DNA of 64,000 nucleotides from Stomorhina lunata (GCA_933228675.1 OW121741.1:119271564-119335563); one strand, 5' to 3'; positions 36,061-49,530 are shown, numbered from the stretch's first letter. Program-made: numbers and translations. Notes: a model not told the origin generated them from the letters alone.

Positions 36061-39000
36061 AATTTTTCAAAAATTTCCTACTTTTATAGGATATTTTTCA
36101 AATATTTTCCTAATTTTATAGAAAAAATTTAAAAAATTTTTGAAAAATTTCATATAAAAGAAGGAAAATTTAAAACAGATTCTCTAAAAAAAGGAAATTT
36201 TTAAAAAATTTCCTATAAAAAAATAGGAAATTTTTCAAAAATTTTTTATAAAAATAAGAAATTTTTGAAAAATTTTTTATAAAAATAGGAAATTTTTGAA
36301 AAATTTCCCATAGAAATAGGAAATTTTTGAAAAATTTCCCATAGAAATAGGAAATTTTTGAAAAATTTCTTATAAAAATAGGAAATTTTTGAAAAATTTC
36401 CTATAAAAATAGGAAATTTTTGAAAAATTTCCTATAAAAATAGGAAATTTTTGAAAAATTTCCTATAAAAATAGGAAATTTTTGAAAAATTTCCTATAAA
36501 AATAGGAAATTTTTGAAAAATTTCCTATAAAAATAGGAAATTTTTGAAAAATTTCCTATAAAAATAGGAAATTTTTGAAAAATTTCCTATAAAAATAGGA
36601 AATTTTTGAAAAATTTCCTATAAAATTAGGAAATTTTTGAAAAATTTCCTATAAAAATAGGAAATTTTTGAAAAATTTCCTATAAAAATAGGAAATTTTT
36701 GAAAAATTTCCTATAAAAATAGGAAATTTTTGAAAAACTTCCTATAAAAATAGGAATTTTTTGAAAAATTTAAAAAAATTTAAATTTAAAAAATTTAAAA
36801 ATTATAAAAATAGGAAATTTTTGAAAAATTTCCTATAAAAATAGGAAATTTTTGAAAAATTTCCTATAAAAATAGGAAATTTTTGAAAAATTTCCTATAA
36901 AAATAGGAAATTTAAAAAATTTTTGAAAAATTTCATATAAAAGAAGGAAAATTTAAAACAGATTCTCTAAAAAAAGGCAATTTCTAAAAAAATTTCCTAT
37001 AAAAAAATAGGAAATTTTTGAAAAATTTCCTATAAAAATAGGAAATTTTTGAAAAATTTCCTATAAAAATAGGAAATTTTTGAAAAATTTCCTATAAAAA
37101 TAGGAAATTTTTGAAAAATTTCCTATAAAAATAGGAAATTTTTGAAAAATTTCCTATAAAAATAGGAAATTTTTTAAAAATTTCCTATAAAAATAGGAAA
37201 TTTTTGAAAAATTTCCTATAAAAATAGGAAATTTTTGAAAAATTTCCTATAAAAATAGGAAATTTTTGAAAAATAAAATTAGGAAATTTTTGAAAAATTT
37301 CCTATAAAAATAGGAAATTTTTGAAAAATTTCCTATAAAAATAGGAAATTTTTGAAAAATTTCCTATAAAAATAGGAAATTTTTGAAAAATTTCCTATAA
37401 AAATAGGAAATTTTTGAAAAATTTCCTATAAAAATAGGAAATTTTTGAAAAATTTAAAAAAATTTAAATTTAAAAAATTTAAAAATTATAAAAATAGGAA
37501 ATTTTTGAAAAATTTCCTATAAAAATAGGAAATTTTTGAAAAATTTCCTATAAAAATAGGAAATTTTTGAAAAATTTCCTATAAAAATAGGAAATTTTTG
37601 AAAAATTTCCTATAAAAATAGGAAATTTTTGAAAAATTTCCTATAAAAATAGGAAATTTTTGAAAAATTTCCTATAAAAATAGGAAATTTTTGAAAAATT
37701 TCCTATAAAAATAGGAAATTTTTGAAAAATTTCATATAAAAATAGGAAATTTTTGAAAAATTTCCTATAAAAATAGGAAATTTATGAAAAATTTCCTATA
37801 AAAATAGGAAATTTTTGAAAAATTTCCTATAAAAATAGGAAATTTTTGAAAAATTTCCTATAAAAATAGGAAATTTTTGAAAAATTTCCTATAAAAATAG
37901 GAAATTTTTGAAAAATTTCCTATAAAAATAGGAAATTTTTGAAAAATTTCCTATAAAAATAGGAAATTTTTGAAAAATTTCATATAAAAATAGGAAATTT
38001 TTGAAAAATTTCCTATAAAAATAGGAAATTTTTGAAAAATGTCCTATAAAAATAGGAAATTTTTGAAAAATGTCCTATAAAAATAGGAAATTTTTGAAAA
38101 ATGTCCTAAAAAATAGGAAATTTTTGAAAAATTTCCTATAAAAATAGGAAATTTTTGAAAAATTTCCTATAAAAATAGGAAATTTTTGAAAAATTTCCTA
38201 TAAAAATAGGAAATTTTTGAAAAATTTCCTATAAAAATAGGAAATTTTTGAAAAATTTCCTATAAAAATAGGAAATTTTTGAAAAATTTCCTATATAAAT
38301 AGGAAATTTTTGAAAAATTTCCTATAAAAATAGGAAATTTTTGAAAAATTTCCTATTTTTGAAAAATTTCCTATAAAAATAGGAAATTTTTGAAAAATTT
38401 CCTATAAAAATAGGAAATTTTTGAAAAATTTCCTATAAAAATAGGAAATTTTTGAAAAATTTCCTATAAAAATAGGAAATTTTTGAAAAATTTCCTATAA
38501 AAATAGGAAATTTTTGAAAAATTTCCTATAAAAATAGGAAATTTTTGAAAAATTTAAAAAAATTTAAATTTAAAAAATTTAAAAATTATAAAAATAGGAA
38601 ATTTTTGAAAAATTTCCTATAAAAATAGGAAATTTTTGAAAAATTTCCTATAAAAATAGGAAATTTTTGAAAAATTTCCTATAAAAATAGGAAATTTTTG
38701 AAAAATTTCCTATAAAAATAGGAAATTTTTGAAAAATTTCCTATAAAAATAGGAAATTTTTGAAAAATTTCCTATAAAAATAGGAAATTTTTGAAAAATT
38801 TCCTATAAAAATAGGAAATTTTTGAAAAATTTCCTATAAAAATAGGAAATTTTTGAAAAATTTCCTATAAAAATAGGAAATTTTTGAAAAATTTCCTATA
38901 AAAATAGGAAATTTTTGAAAAATTTCCTATAAAAATAGGAAATTTTTGAAAAATTTCCTATAAAAATAGGAAATTTTTGAAAAATTTCCTATAAAAATAG

Positions 39001-42000
39001 GAAATTTTTGAAAAATTTCCTATAAAAATAGGAAATTTTTGAAAAATTTCCTATAAAAATAGGAAATTTTTGAAAAATTTCCTATAAAAATAGGAAATTT
39101 TTGAAAAATTTCCTATAAAAATAGGAAATTTTTGAAAAATTTCCTATAAAAATAGGAAATTTTTGAAAAATTTCCTATAAAAATAGGAAAATTTTGAAAA
39201 ATTTCCTATAAAAATAGGAAATTTTTGAAAAATTTCCTATAAAAATAGGAAATTTTTGAAAAATTTCCTATAAAAATAGGAAATTTTTGAAAAATTTCAT
39301 ATAAAAATAGGAAATTTTTGAAAAATTTCCTATAAAAATAGGAAATTTATGAAAAATTTCCTATAAAAATAGGAAATTTTTGAAAAATTTCCTATAAAAA
39401 TAGGAAATTTTTGAAAAATTTCCTATAAAAATAGGAAATTTTTGAAAAATTTCCTATAAAAATAGGAAATTTTTGAAAAATTTCCAATAAAAATAGGAAA
39501 TTTTTGAAAAATTTCCTATAAAAATAGGAAATTTTTGAAAAATTTCCTATAAAAATAGGAAATTTTTGAAAAATGTCCTATAAAAATAGGAAATTTTTGA
39601 AAAATGTCCTATAAAAATAGGAAATTTTTGAAAAATTTCATATAAAAATAGGAAATTTTTGAAAAATTTCCTATAAAAATAGGAAATTTTTGAAAAATGT
39701 CCTATAAAAATAGGAAATTTTTGAAAAATGTCCTATAAAAATAGGAAATTTTTGAAAAATGTCCTAAAAAATAGGAAATTTTTGAAAAATTTCCTATAAA
39801 AATAGGAAATTTTTGAAAAATTTCCTATAAAAATAGGAAATTTTTGAAAAATTTCCTATAAAAATAGGAAATTTTTGAAAAATTTCCTATAAAAATAGGA
39901 AATTTTTGAAAAATTTCCTATAAAAATAGGAAATTTTTGAAAAATTTCCTATATAAATAGGAAATTTTTGAAAAATTTCCTATAAAAATAGGAAATTTTT
40001 GAAAAATTTCCTATTTTTGAAAAATTTCCTATAAAAATAGGAAATTTTTGAAAAATTTCCTATAAAAATAGGAAATTTTTGAAAAATTTCCTATAAAAAT
40101 AGGAAATTTTTGAAAAATTTCCTATAAAAATAGGAAATTTTTGAAAAATTTCCTATAAAAATAGGAAATTTTTGAAAAATTTCCTATAAAAATAGGAAAT
40201 TTTTGAAAAATTTAAAAAAATTTAAATTTAAAAAATTTAAAAATTATAAAAATAGGAAATTTTTGAAAAATTTCCTATAAAAATAGGAAATTTTTGAAAA
40301 ATTTCCTATAAAAATAGGAAATTTTTGAAAAATTTCCTATAAAATAGGAAATTTTTGAAAAATTTCCTATAAAAATAGGAAATTTTTGAAAAATTTCCTA
40401 TAAAAATAGGAAATTTTTGAAAAATTTCCTATAAAAATAGGAAATTTTTGAAAAATTTCCTATAAAAATAGGAAATTTTTGAAAAATTTCCTATAAAAAT
40501 AGGAAATTTTTGAAAAATTTCCTATAAAAATAGGAAATTTTTGAAAAATTTCCTATAAAAATAGGAAATTTTTGAAAAATTTCCTATAAAAATAGGAAAT
40601 TTTTGAAAAATTTCCTATAAAAATAGGAAATTTTTGAAAAATTTCCTATAAAAATAGGAAATTTTTGAAAAATTTCCTATAAAAATAGGAAATTTTTGAA
40701 AAATTTCCTATAAAAATAGGAAATTTTTGAAAAATTTCCTATAAAAATAGGAAATTTTTGAAAAATTTCCTATAAAAATAGGAAATTTTTGAAAAATTTC
40801 CTATAAAAATAGGAAATTTTTGAAAAATTTCCTATAAAAATAGGAAAATTTTGAAAAATTTCCTATAAAAATAGGAAATTTTTGAAAAATTTCCTATAAA
40901 AATAGGAAATTTTTGAAAAATTTCCTATAAAAATAGGAAATTTTTGAAAAATTTCATATAAAAATAGGAAATTTTTGAAAAATTTCCTATAAAAATAGGA
41001 AATTTATGAAAAATTTCCTATAAAAATAGGAAATTTTTGAAAAATTTCCTATAAAAATAGGAAATTTTTGAAAAATTTCCTATAAAAATAGGAAATTTTT
41101 GAAAAATTTCCTATAAAAATAGGAAATTTTTGAAAAATTTCCAATAAAAATAGGAAATTTTTGAAAAATTTCCTATAAAAATAGGAAATTTTTGAAAAAT
41201 TTCCTATAAAAATAGGAAATTTTTGAAAAATGTCCTATAAAAATAGGAAATTTTTGAAAAATGTCCTATAAAAATAGGAAATTTTTGAAAAATGTCCTAT
41301 CAAAATAGGAAATTTTTGAAAAATGTCCTAAAAAATAGGAAATTTTTGAAAAATTTCCTATAAAAATAGGAAATTTTTGAAAAATTTCCTATAAAAATAG
41401 GAAATTTTTGAAAAATTTCCTATAAAAATAGGAAATTTTTGAAAAATTTCCTATAAAAATAGGAAATTTTTGAAAAATTTCCTATAAAAATAGGAAATTT
41501 TTGAAAAATTTCCTATAAAAATAGGAAATTTTTGAAAAATTTCCTATAAAAATAGGAAATTTTTGAAAAATTTCCTATAAAAATAGGAAATTTTTGAAAA
41601 ATTTCCTATAAAAATAGGAAATTTTTGAAAAATTTCCTATAAAAATAGGAAATTTTTGAAAAATTTCCTATAAAAATAGGAAATTTTTGAAAAATTTCCT
41701 ATAAAAATAGGAAATTTTTGAAAAATTTCCTATAAAAATAGGAAATTTTTGAAAAATTTCCTATAAAAATAGGAAATTTTTGAAAAATTTCCTATAAAAA
41801 TAGGAAATTTTTGAAAAATTTCCTATAAAAATAGGAAATTTTTGAAAAATTTCCTATAAAAATAGGAAATTTTTGAAAAATTTCCTATAAAAATAGGAAA
41901 TTTTTGAAAAATTTCCTATAAAAATAGGAAATTTTTGAAAAATTTCCTATAAAAATAGGAAATTTTTGAAAAATTTCCTATAAAAATAGGAAATTTTTGA

Positions 42001-42700
42001 AAAATTTCCTATAAAAATAGGAAATTTTTGAAAAATTTCCTATAAAAATAGGAAATTTTTGAAAAATTTCCTATAAAAATAGGAAATTTTTGAAAAATTT
42101 CCTATAAAAATAGGAAATTTTTGAAAAATTTCCTATAAAAATAGGAAATTTTTGAAAAATTTCCTATATAAATAGGAAATTTTTGAAAAATTTCCTATAA
42201 AAATAGGAAATTTTTGAAAAATTTCCTATTTTTGAAAAATTTCCTATAAAAATAGGAAATTTTTGAAAAATTTCCTATAAAAATAGGAAATTTTTATAAA
42301 ATTTCCTATAAAAATAGGAAATTTTTGAAAAATTTCCTAAAAAAAAAATTTTTTTTAATTTCCTCTAAAAATACAAAACTTTTGAAAATTTTCCTCTAAA
42401 AATAGAAAATTTTAGAAAAATTGTCTTTAAAAATGAGAAATTTTAGAAAAATTGTCTTTAAAAATGAGAAATTTTTGAAAAATTTCTTATAAAAATAGGA
42501 AATTTTTGAAAAATTTCTTATAAAAATAGGAAATTTTTGAAAAATTTCCTATAAAAATAGGAAATTTTTGAAAAATTTCCTGTAAAAATAGGAAATTTTT
42601 GAAAAATTTCCTATAAAAATAGGAAATTTTTCAAAAATTTCCTATATAAATTTTTAAAAAAATTTCCTATAAAAATAGGAAAATTTTAAATAAAAATAGG
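36061..42700. repeat. Main 31-bp palindromic minisatellite (G-centre orientation), copy 2
   Basis: About 6.6 kb, around 210 units of AGGAAATTTTT, G, AAAAATTTCCT, ATAAAAAT. Three kinds of rare marker show higher-order structure: an AAATTTAAAAAAATTTAAAT interruption at 36767, 37451, 38551 and 40209; TCCTATTTTTGAAA at 38351, 40009 and 42224; and ATGTCCTAAAAAATAGG at 38101, 39759 and 41323. Three markers repeat at exactly 1658 bp, so a 1.66-kb block was copied. Copy 1 has neither the A/T interruption nor this block. Confidence 0.97.
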
Positions 42701-43356
42701 AATTTTTTTAAAATTGCCTATGAAAATTTTTTTATCTAAATAAAGGATTTCAAAGATTTCCTATTTTTATAGAAATTTTTTAAACATTTTCTATTTTTAT
42801 AGGAAATTTTACTATTTTACTAAGCAAATTTTCGAAAAATTTACTTTTTATAGCAAATTTTCGAAAAATTTAGCATTTTTAGGAATTTTTTAAAAAATTT
42901 ACTATTTACAGTAAATTTTTGAAAAATTTACTATTTATAAGAAATCTTCGAAAAAAATTACTATTTATAGTAAATTTTCGAAAAATCTACTATTTTAAAT
43001 TTAAATTTTTTAAAAATTTACTATTTATAAGAAATTTTAGAAAAATTAACTATTTAAAAGAAATTTTCGAAAAATTTAGTATTTATAGAAAATTTTTGAA
43101 AAATTTACTATTCATAGCAAATGTTTGAAAAATTTACTATCTATAGCAAATTTTTGAAAAATTTTCTATTTATAACAAATTTTCGAAAAATTTACTCTTA
43201 AATAAAATTTTTGAAAAAGTTACTATTTATAGATAATAGAAAAATTAGATATAGATATAGAAAAATTTACAATTTATAGATAATTTTCGAAAATTTTACT
43301 ATTTATTCGGAATTTTCGAAAATTTTACTCTTTATAGCAAATTTTCGAAAAATTTA
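42701..43356. repeat. Degenerate TTCGAA-centred repeats, right border of the main array (copy 2)
   Basis: Equivalent of 19301-19900 with a few additional units near 43130-43190. The open frame at 42919-43128 is repeat read-through, not a gene. Confidence 0.8.
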
Positions 43357-44638
43357 CGGGTTATTTTTCTGATGTACCCATTCAGCAAGAAATAGGCTTC
43401 ATCGGATAATATAATTTTGAATTGAAATTACAAATCAATATCAATTTGTACTTTAGCTCATTTTAGAGCATTTTTCTTGTTTAAGTTAATATACATATAA
43501 TGTATATAGAACATACATATATATATAGTTACAGTGCTTATATTTTTTCAAGCCTATAAGCAATAATTTCATTTTACAAACAAACAAAAAATCCAAACAT
43601 TAAATTAAGAAGTTTCCATACAGACATTTAACTCCTAATAATTAAATTTTTATATCATTTTTATTTTTTCTTTTTGCTCACATCAGCATTTTTCAATTCT
43701 AGCACAAAAGAAAAAACTCAGTTCAAGCAGATACTAGTTTTTTTCACACACTCTTAACTCTTGCATTAATGAACATTTGAGTGTGCCTAGACATAAAACT
43801 TTATCATCAGTTTTCTACATAATTAAGACCAAAAAGTAAAAAAAAGGAAAGAGTTATAAAGAAAGTTTGTCAAGAGTAAAGAAAACAAAGTGAAAACTAG
43901 AGAAAGGATAAAACAACGAAATTTTAATGCCCTAAGTTATGTTACAATTTTAGATAAAATGAGTTTAATTTTAATGAATTTGATCTAATAAAATTTTGTA
44001 AAAAAATTTCTTTGGGTTTTTCCCGAAGACATTTTTTTCCAATGAACGAAATTCAAGACCCTTGGCAATATATCTATAACCTACTATAGTGAAATTTTTT
44101 AAAAGAATACAAATAAAATTCTAAAATACTGCAGAGACAGAAAATAATCTTTGATAAAATTCATTATTGAACACAATAGCCTTAAGGCGAAACCCTAGAT
44201 ACTTCATCTGCTCCAGCTCTTAAGCATAATCGTATTTACTTACTTAAAATGAGGAGATGCTCCCCAACTTTAGCAGGTTATAACTGGTAAAGTACAATGA
44301 CATACAACTGCATACTTAACTAACTTAATTTAGAATTATAAGTAGGATAAAATACATACTATTTAGTTCCATATATGTATATGTAGGGATTTGCCTACAA
44401 GAATGTCGATAACGTAAACTTTCATATGTAAGTACAAAAGCTATATAAAATGAACGAACGAGTTTTCCTTTATTCGTTCAATGAAAATACTACAAAATGT
44501 CTTAGAAGGTCTTAAAACAATAGACAAATAAAATTATGGTTTTAGCTACAAATATGAAAATGCATGAGCATTAACATAGACAAACAAATGAGATAAATAA
44601 AAACGAGGGTGAAATGAAAATGAATTTAGCCATCTAGC
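43357..44638. other. Single-copy AT-rich spacer (copy 2)
   Basis: Equivalent of 19901-21180 with about four differences by eye. I see no gene. Confidence 0.7.
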
Positions 44639-47600
44639 CATATAGTAAGTTTTCAAAAATTTTGGTATTTGTAGGAAGTTTTCGAAAAATTTACTGTCTA
44701 TAGGAAATTTTCCAAGAATTTACTATTTATAGGAAATTTTCGAAAAATGTACTATTTATAGGAAATTTTCGAAAAATTTAATATTTATAAGAAATTTTCG
44801 AAAAACTTACTATTTATAGGAAATTTTCGAAAAATTTACTATTTATAAGAAATTTTCGAAAAATTTACTATTTATAGGAAATTTTTGAAAAATTTACTAT
44901 TTATAGCAAATTTTCGAAAAATTTCAAAAAACTTACTATTTATAGGAAATTTTCGAAAAATTTACTATCTATTTACAGGAATTTTTCAAAAAATTTACTA
45001 TTTATAAGAAATCTTCGAAAAATTTACTATTTATAGGAAATTTTCGAAAAATTTACTATTTATAGGAAATTTTCGAAAAACTTACTAATTATAGGAAATT
45101 TTCGAAAAATTTACTATTTATAGGAAATTTTCGAAAAATTTACCATTTATAGGAAATTTTCGAAAAATTTGCTATTTATAGCAAATTTTCGAAAAATTTA
45201 CTATCTATTTACAGGAATTTTTCAAAAAATTTACTATTTATAAGAAATCTTCGAAAATTTTACTATTTATAGGAAATTTCGAAAAATTTACTACTTATAG
45301 AAAATTTTCGAAAAACTTATTAATTATAGGAAATTTTCGAAAAATTTACTATTTATAGGAATTTTCCAAAAAATTTACCATTTATAGGAAATTTTCGAAA
45401 AATTTGCTATTTATAGGAAATTTTCGAAAAATTTACTACTTATAGGAAATTTTCGAGAAATTTACTACTTATAGGAAATTTTCGAAAAATTTACTTTTTA
45501 TAGTGAATTTTCGAAAAATTTACTTTTTATAATAAATTATCGAAAAATTTACATTTTATAGTAAATTTTCGAAAAATTTCCTTTTTATAGGAAATTTTCG
45601 AAAAATTTCCTTTTTATAGGAAATTTTCGAAAAATTTACTATTATAGGAAATTTTCGTAAAATTTAACATTTATAGTAAATTTTCGAAAAATTTACTTTT
45701 TATAGTAAATTATCGAAAAATTTACATTTTATAGTAAATTTTCGAAAAATTTCCTTTTTATAGGAAATTTTCGAAAAATTTCCTTTTTATAGGAAATTTT
45801 CGAAAAATTTACTTTTTATAGTAAATTTTCGAAAAATTTACTTTTTATAGTAAATTTTCGAAAAATTTAGTTTTTATAGTAAATTTTCGAAAAATTTACT
45901 TTTTATAGTAAATTTTCGAAAAATTTACTTTTTATAGTAAATTTTCGAAAAATTTACTTTTTATAGTAAATTTTCGAAAAATTTACTTTTTATAGTAAAT
46001 TTTCGAAAAATTTACTTTTTTTAGTAAATTTTCGAAAAATTTACTTTTTTTAGTAAATTTTCGAAAAATTTACTTTTTATAGTAAATTTTCGAAAAATTT
46101 ACTTTTTATAGTAAATTTTCGAAAAATTTACTTTTTATAGTAAATTTTCGAAAAATTTACTTTTTATAGTAAATTTTCGAAAAATTTACTTTTTATAGTA
46201 AATTTTCGAAAAATTTACTTTTTAAAGTAAATTTTCGAAAAATTTACTTTTTATAGTAAATTTTCGAAAAATTTACTTTTTATAGTAAATTTTCGAAAAA
46301 TTTACTTTTTATAGTAAATTTTCGAAAAATTTACTTTTTATAGTAAATTTTCGAAAAATTTACTTTTTATAGTAAATTTTCGAAAAATTTACTTTTTATA
46401 GTAAATTTTCGAAAAATTTACTTTTTATAGTAAATTTTCGAAAAATTTACTTTTTATAGTAAATTTTCGAAAAATTTACTTTTTATAGTAAATTTTCGAA
46501 AAATTTACTTTTTATAGTAAATTTTCGAAAAATTTACTTTTTATAGTAAATTTTCGAAAAATTTACTTTTTATAGTAAATTTTCGAAAAATTTACTTTTT
46601 ATAGTAAATTTTCGAAAAATTTACTTTTTATAGTAAATTTTCGAAAAATTTACTTTTTATAGTAAATTTTCGAAAAATTTACTTTTTATAGTAAATTTTC
46701 GAAAAATTTACTTTTTATAGGAAATTTTCGAAAAATTTACTTTTTATAGGAAATTTTCGAAAAATTTACTTTTTATAGGAAATTTTCGAAAAATTTACTT
46801 TTTATAGGAAATTTTCGAAAAATTTACATTTTAAAGTAAATTTTCGAAAAATTTACTTTTTATAGTAAATTTTCGAAAAATTTACTTTTTAAAGTAAATT
46901 TTCGAAAAATTTACTTTTTATAGTAAATTTTTGAAAAATTTACTTTTTATAGTAAATTTTTGAAAAATTTACTTTTTATAGTAAATTTTCGAAAAATTTA
47001 CTTTTTATAGTAAATTTTCGAAAAATTTACTTTTTATAGTAAATTTTCAAAAAATTTACTTTTTATAGTAAATTTTCGAAAAATTTACTTTTTATAGTAA
47101 ATTTTCGAAAAATTTACTTTTTATAGTAAATTTTCGAAAAATTTACTTTTTATAGTAAATTTTCGAAAAATTTACTTTTTATAGTAAATTTTCGAAAAAT
47201 TTACTTTTTATAGTAAATTTTCGAAAAATTTACTTTTTATAGTAAATTTTCGAAAAATTTACTTTTTATAGTAAATTTTCGAAAAATTTACTTTTTATAG
47301 TAAATTTTCGAAAAATTTACTTTTTATAGTAAATTTTCGAAAAATTTACTTTTTATAGTAAATTTTCGAAAAATTTACTTTTTATAGTAAATTTTCGAAA
47401 AATTTACTTTTTATAGTAAATTTTCGAAAAATTTACTTTTTATAGTAAATTTTCGAAAAATTTACTTTTTATAGTAAATTTTCGAAAAATTTACTTTTTA
47501 TAGTAAATTTTCGAAAAATTTACATTTTATAGTAAATTTTCGAAAAATTTACTTTTTATAGTAAATTTTCGAAAAATTTACTTTTTATAGTAAATTTTCG

Positions 47601-48205
47601 AAAAATTTACTTTTTATAGTAAATTTTCGAAAAATTTACTTTTTATAGTAAATTTTCGAAAAATTTACTTTTTATAGTAAATTTTCGAAAAATTTACTTT
47701 TTATAGTAAATTTTCGAAAAATTTACTTTTTATAGTAAATTTTCGAAAAATTTACTTTTTGTAGTAAATTTTCGAAAAATTTACTTTTTATAGTAAATTT
47801 TCGAAAAATTTACTTTTTATAGTAAATTTTCGAAAAATTTACTTTTTATAGTAAATTTTCGAAAAATTTACTTTTTATAGTAAATTTTCGAAAAATTTAC
47901 TTTTTATAGTAAATTTTCGAAAAATTTACCTTTTATAGTAAATTTTCGAAAAATTTACTTTTTATAGTAAATTTTCGAAAAATTTACTTTTTATAGTAAA
48001 TTTTCGAAAAATTTACTTTTTATAGTAAATTTTCGAAAAATTTACTTTTTATAGTAAATTTTCGAAAAATTTACTTTTTATAGTAAATTTTCGAAAAATT
48101 TACTTTTTATAGTAAATTTTCGAAAAATTTACTTTTTATAGTAAATTTTCGAAAAATTTACTTTTTATAGTAAATTTTCGAAAAATTTACTTTTTATAGT
48201 AAAAA
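44639..48205. repeat. 29-bp TTCGAA minisatellite with three arm types
   Basis: To about 45480 the unit is TTTACTATTTATAGG plus AAATTTTCGAAAAA, with arms TTTAC and GGAAA that do not pair fully. At 45580-45630 and 45745-45800 units have the matched pair TTTCC/GGAAA. From about 45800 the unit is TTTACTTTTTATAGT plus AAATTTTCGAAAAA, the matched pair TTTAC/GTAAA, almost invariant for 2.4 kb (about 80 units). Four units near 46710-46810 return to GGAAA. The right edge is abrupt at about 48200. Confidence 0.97.
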
Positions 48206-49530
48206 TTTGTGCAAAAAAAATGTTAAAAAATTTTGAGTCTACCTTCGTTTTAATACTTTAATACATGTTAAACTTACTTACATATTTCTTCATGTTCTTA
48301 CTAACACACATTTATTTATTTAGTCATTGAATTGTAGGTTACCCTGCTCAAGTCTTTTCAACATCCATTGCACAGTGGGGTTGAAAAAACTACCGAAAGA
48401 GTTTATCTGATTGTCATTTTTCCTATTACAAAGAATTTGTAATAGAAGAATTGCAAAAATTTCATAGTGTTCGAGAATGTAAAATTATAGACTTATTTAT
48501 TGTGTATACAACTTAATAATGTCGAAGTATTGTCCATCGTTAGTGAATTTTTTTTTTTGATTCTGATAGCACATGAGCTCTTCCGGTTTTGAGGTAAAGA
48601 ATATTTGATTAGGTAATCCATTGTCAAGTTTTCTTTATTTTTATTGGAATTTATTTGAACCTAAACTTCTTCTATTGCCCCACAGTGCATAACATTATTT
48701 TCGAGTATGAGTTTTGGTAGTAACAAATACAAGTTGCAGCAAGTAAATGCAGACTTTGTATAAGTACACAGTTGCTCTTAATTTATGATTTTCTTTTTAG
48801 ACAATTTCTACTTACTATACATTATGCTTTTACATATGTATATGTGAGTAAGTATCTGTGAGTGTGTGTTTATATTTATGTTTTTTTGCACAAATATGTT
48901 CATGCTAAATCCTTTTACTAAATACCAAGCAGCAGTTACTTTTTCCTGCAATTTACCCAACAACTACGACATGCACAATAACAAGCAACAACAGCAACAA
49001 CACCAACAACTAGCAACAAGAAGGAAGAATAAATAGTTAATGCTGCTGGCAACATCAGCATAATAACTGTTACTGCTTATTTAATACATGAAAAGGATGT
49101 TGTCATTGATATTATTGCTGATATTGTTGTTGCTGATGCTACTGTTGTTGCTACTGCTGGCATTATTGTTGTAGTTTTTGCTTCACTTGTTTCTATTGTT
49201 TGTTTTTAGCTTTGCTATTACTTACTTAAGAAAAGAAAACTATATGTATATAACTGTTATAGTAGTTGTATTATTTGTTTGTCTTGTACATACATATAGA
49301 TGGAATTGTCTTGTATAAACGGAATTGTAATAAATGTTAATACATTTACAGAAGTTGTCGTCATTATTGTCATTATATTCAGGGAATTGCAGATAATAAA
49401 GTTAGTGGTATCATTGGTTTGGGTTCGAGGACAGCTGCAACATTTATAAATAAATTTAATCAGAAATAAATAAAAGCCATGAATATGTTTAAGGATCAAG
49501 TATTTAAGAAAAAAAATAAATAAATAAAAA
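48206..49530. other. Single-copy AT-rich sequence between arrays
   Basis: About 1.3 kb with no counterpart elsewhere in the window. It contains a CAA-rich stretch (48975-49020) and a GTT/GCT-rich stretch (49100-49180), common simple repeats in fly non-coding DNA. The minus-strand frame at 49257-49499 has no recognisable motif. I see no gene. Confidence 0.7.
48970..49185. repeat. CAA/GTT trinucleotide-rich stretches
   Basis: Short imperfect runs of CAACAACAGCAACAACA type, then on the same strand GTTGTTGCTGATGCTACTGT type. The two are roughly complementary and about 80-100 bp apart, so they could pair, but both are imperfect. Confidence 0.75.

Larger units (their letters stand above)
23431..44808 (+). 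repeat. Copy 2 of the ~21.4-kb duplicated segment
   Basis: Direct repeat of 1-21351. It lacks the TIR transposon and the LINE, showing the uninterrupted site for each. Its 12-bp array is about 1 kb longer (about 308 against 224 monomers) and its main 31-bp array about 2.2 kb longer. Order and orientation of all components are kept. Confidence 0.93.
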
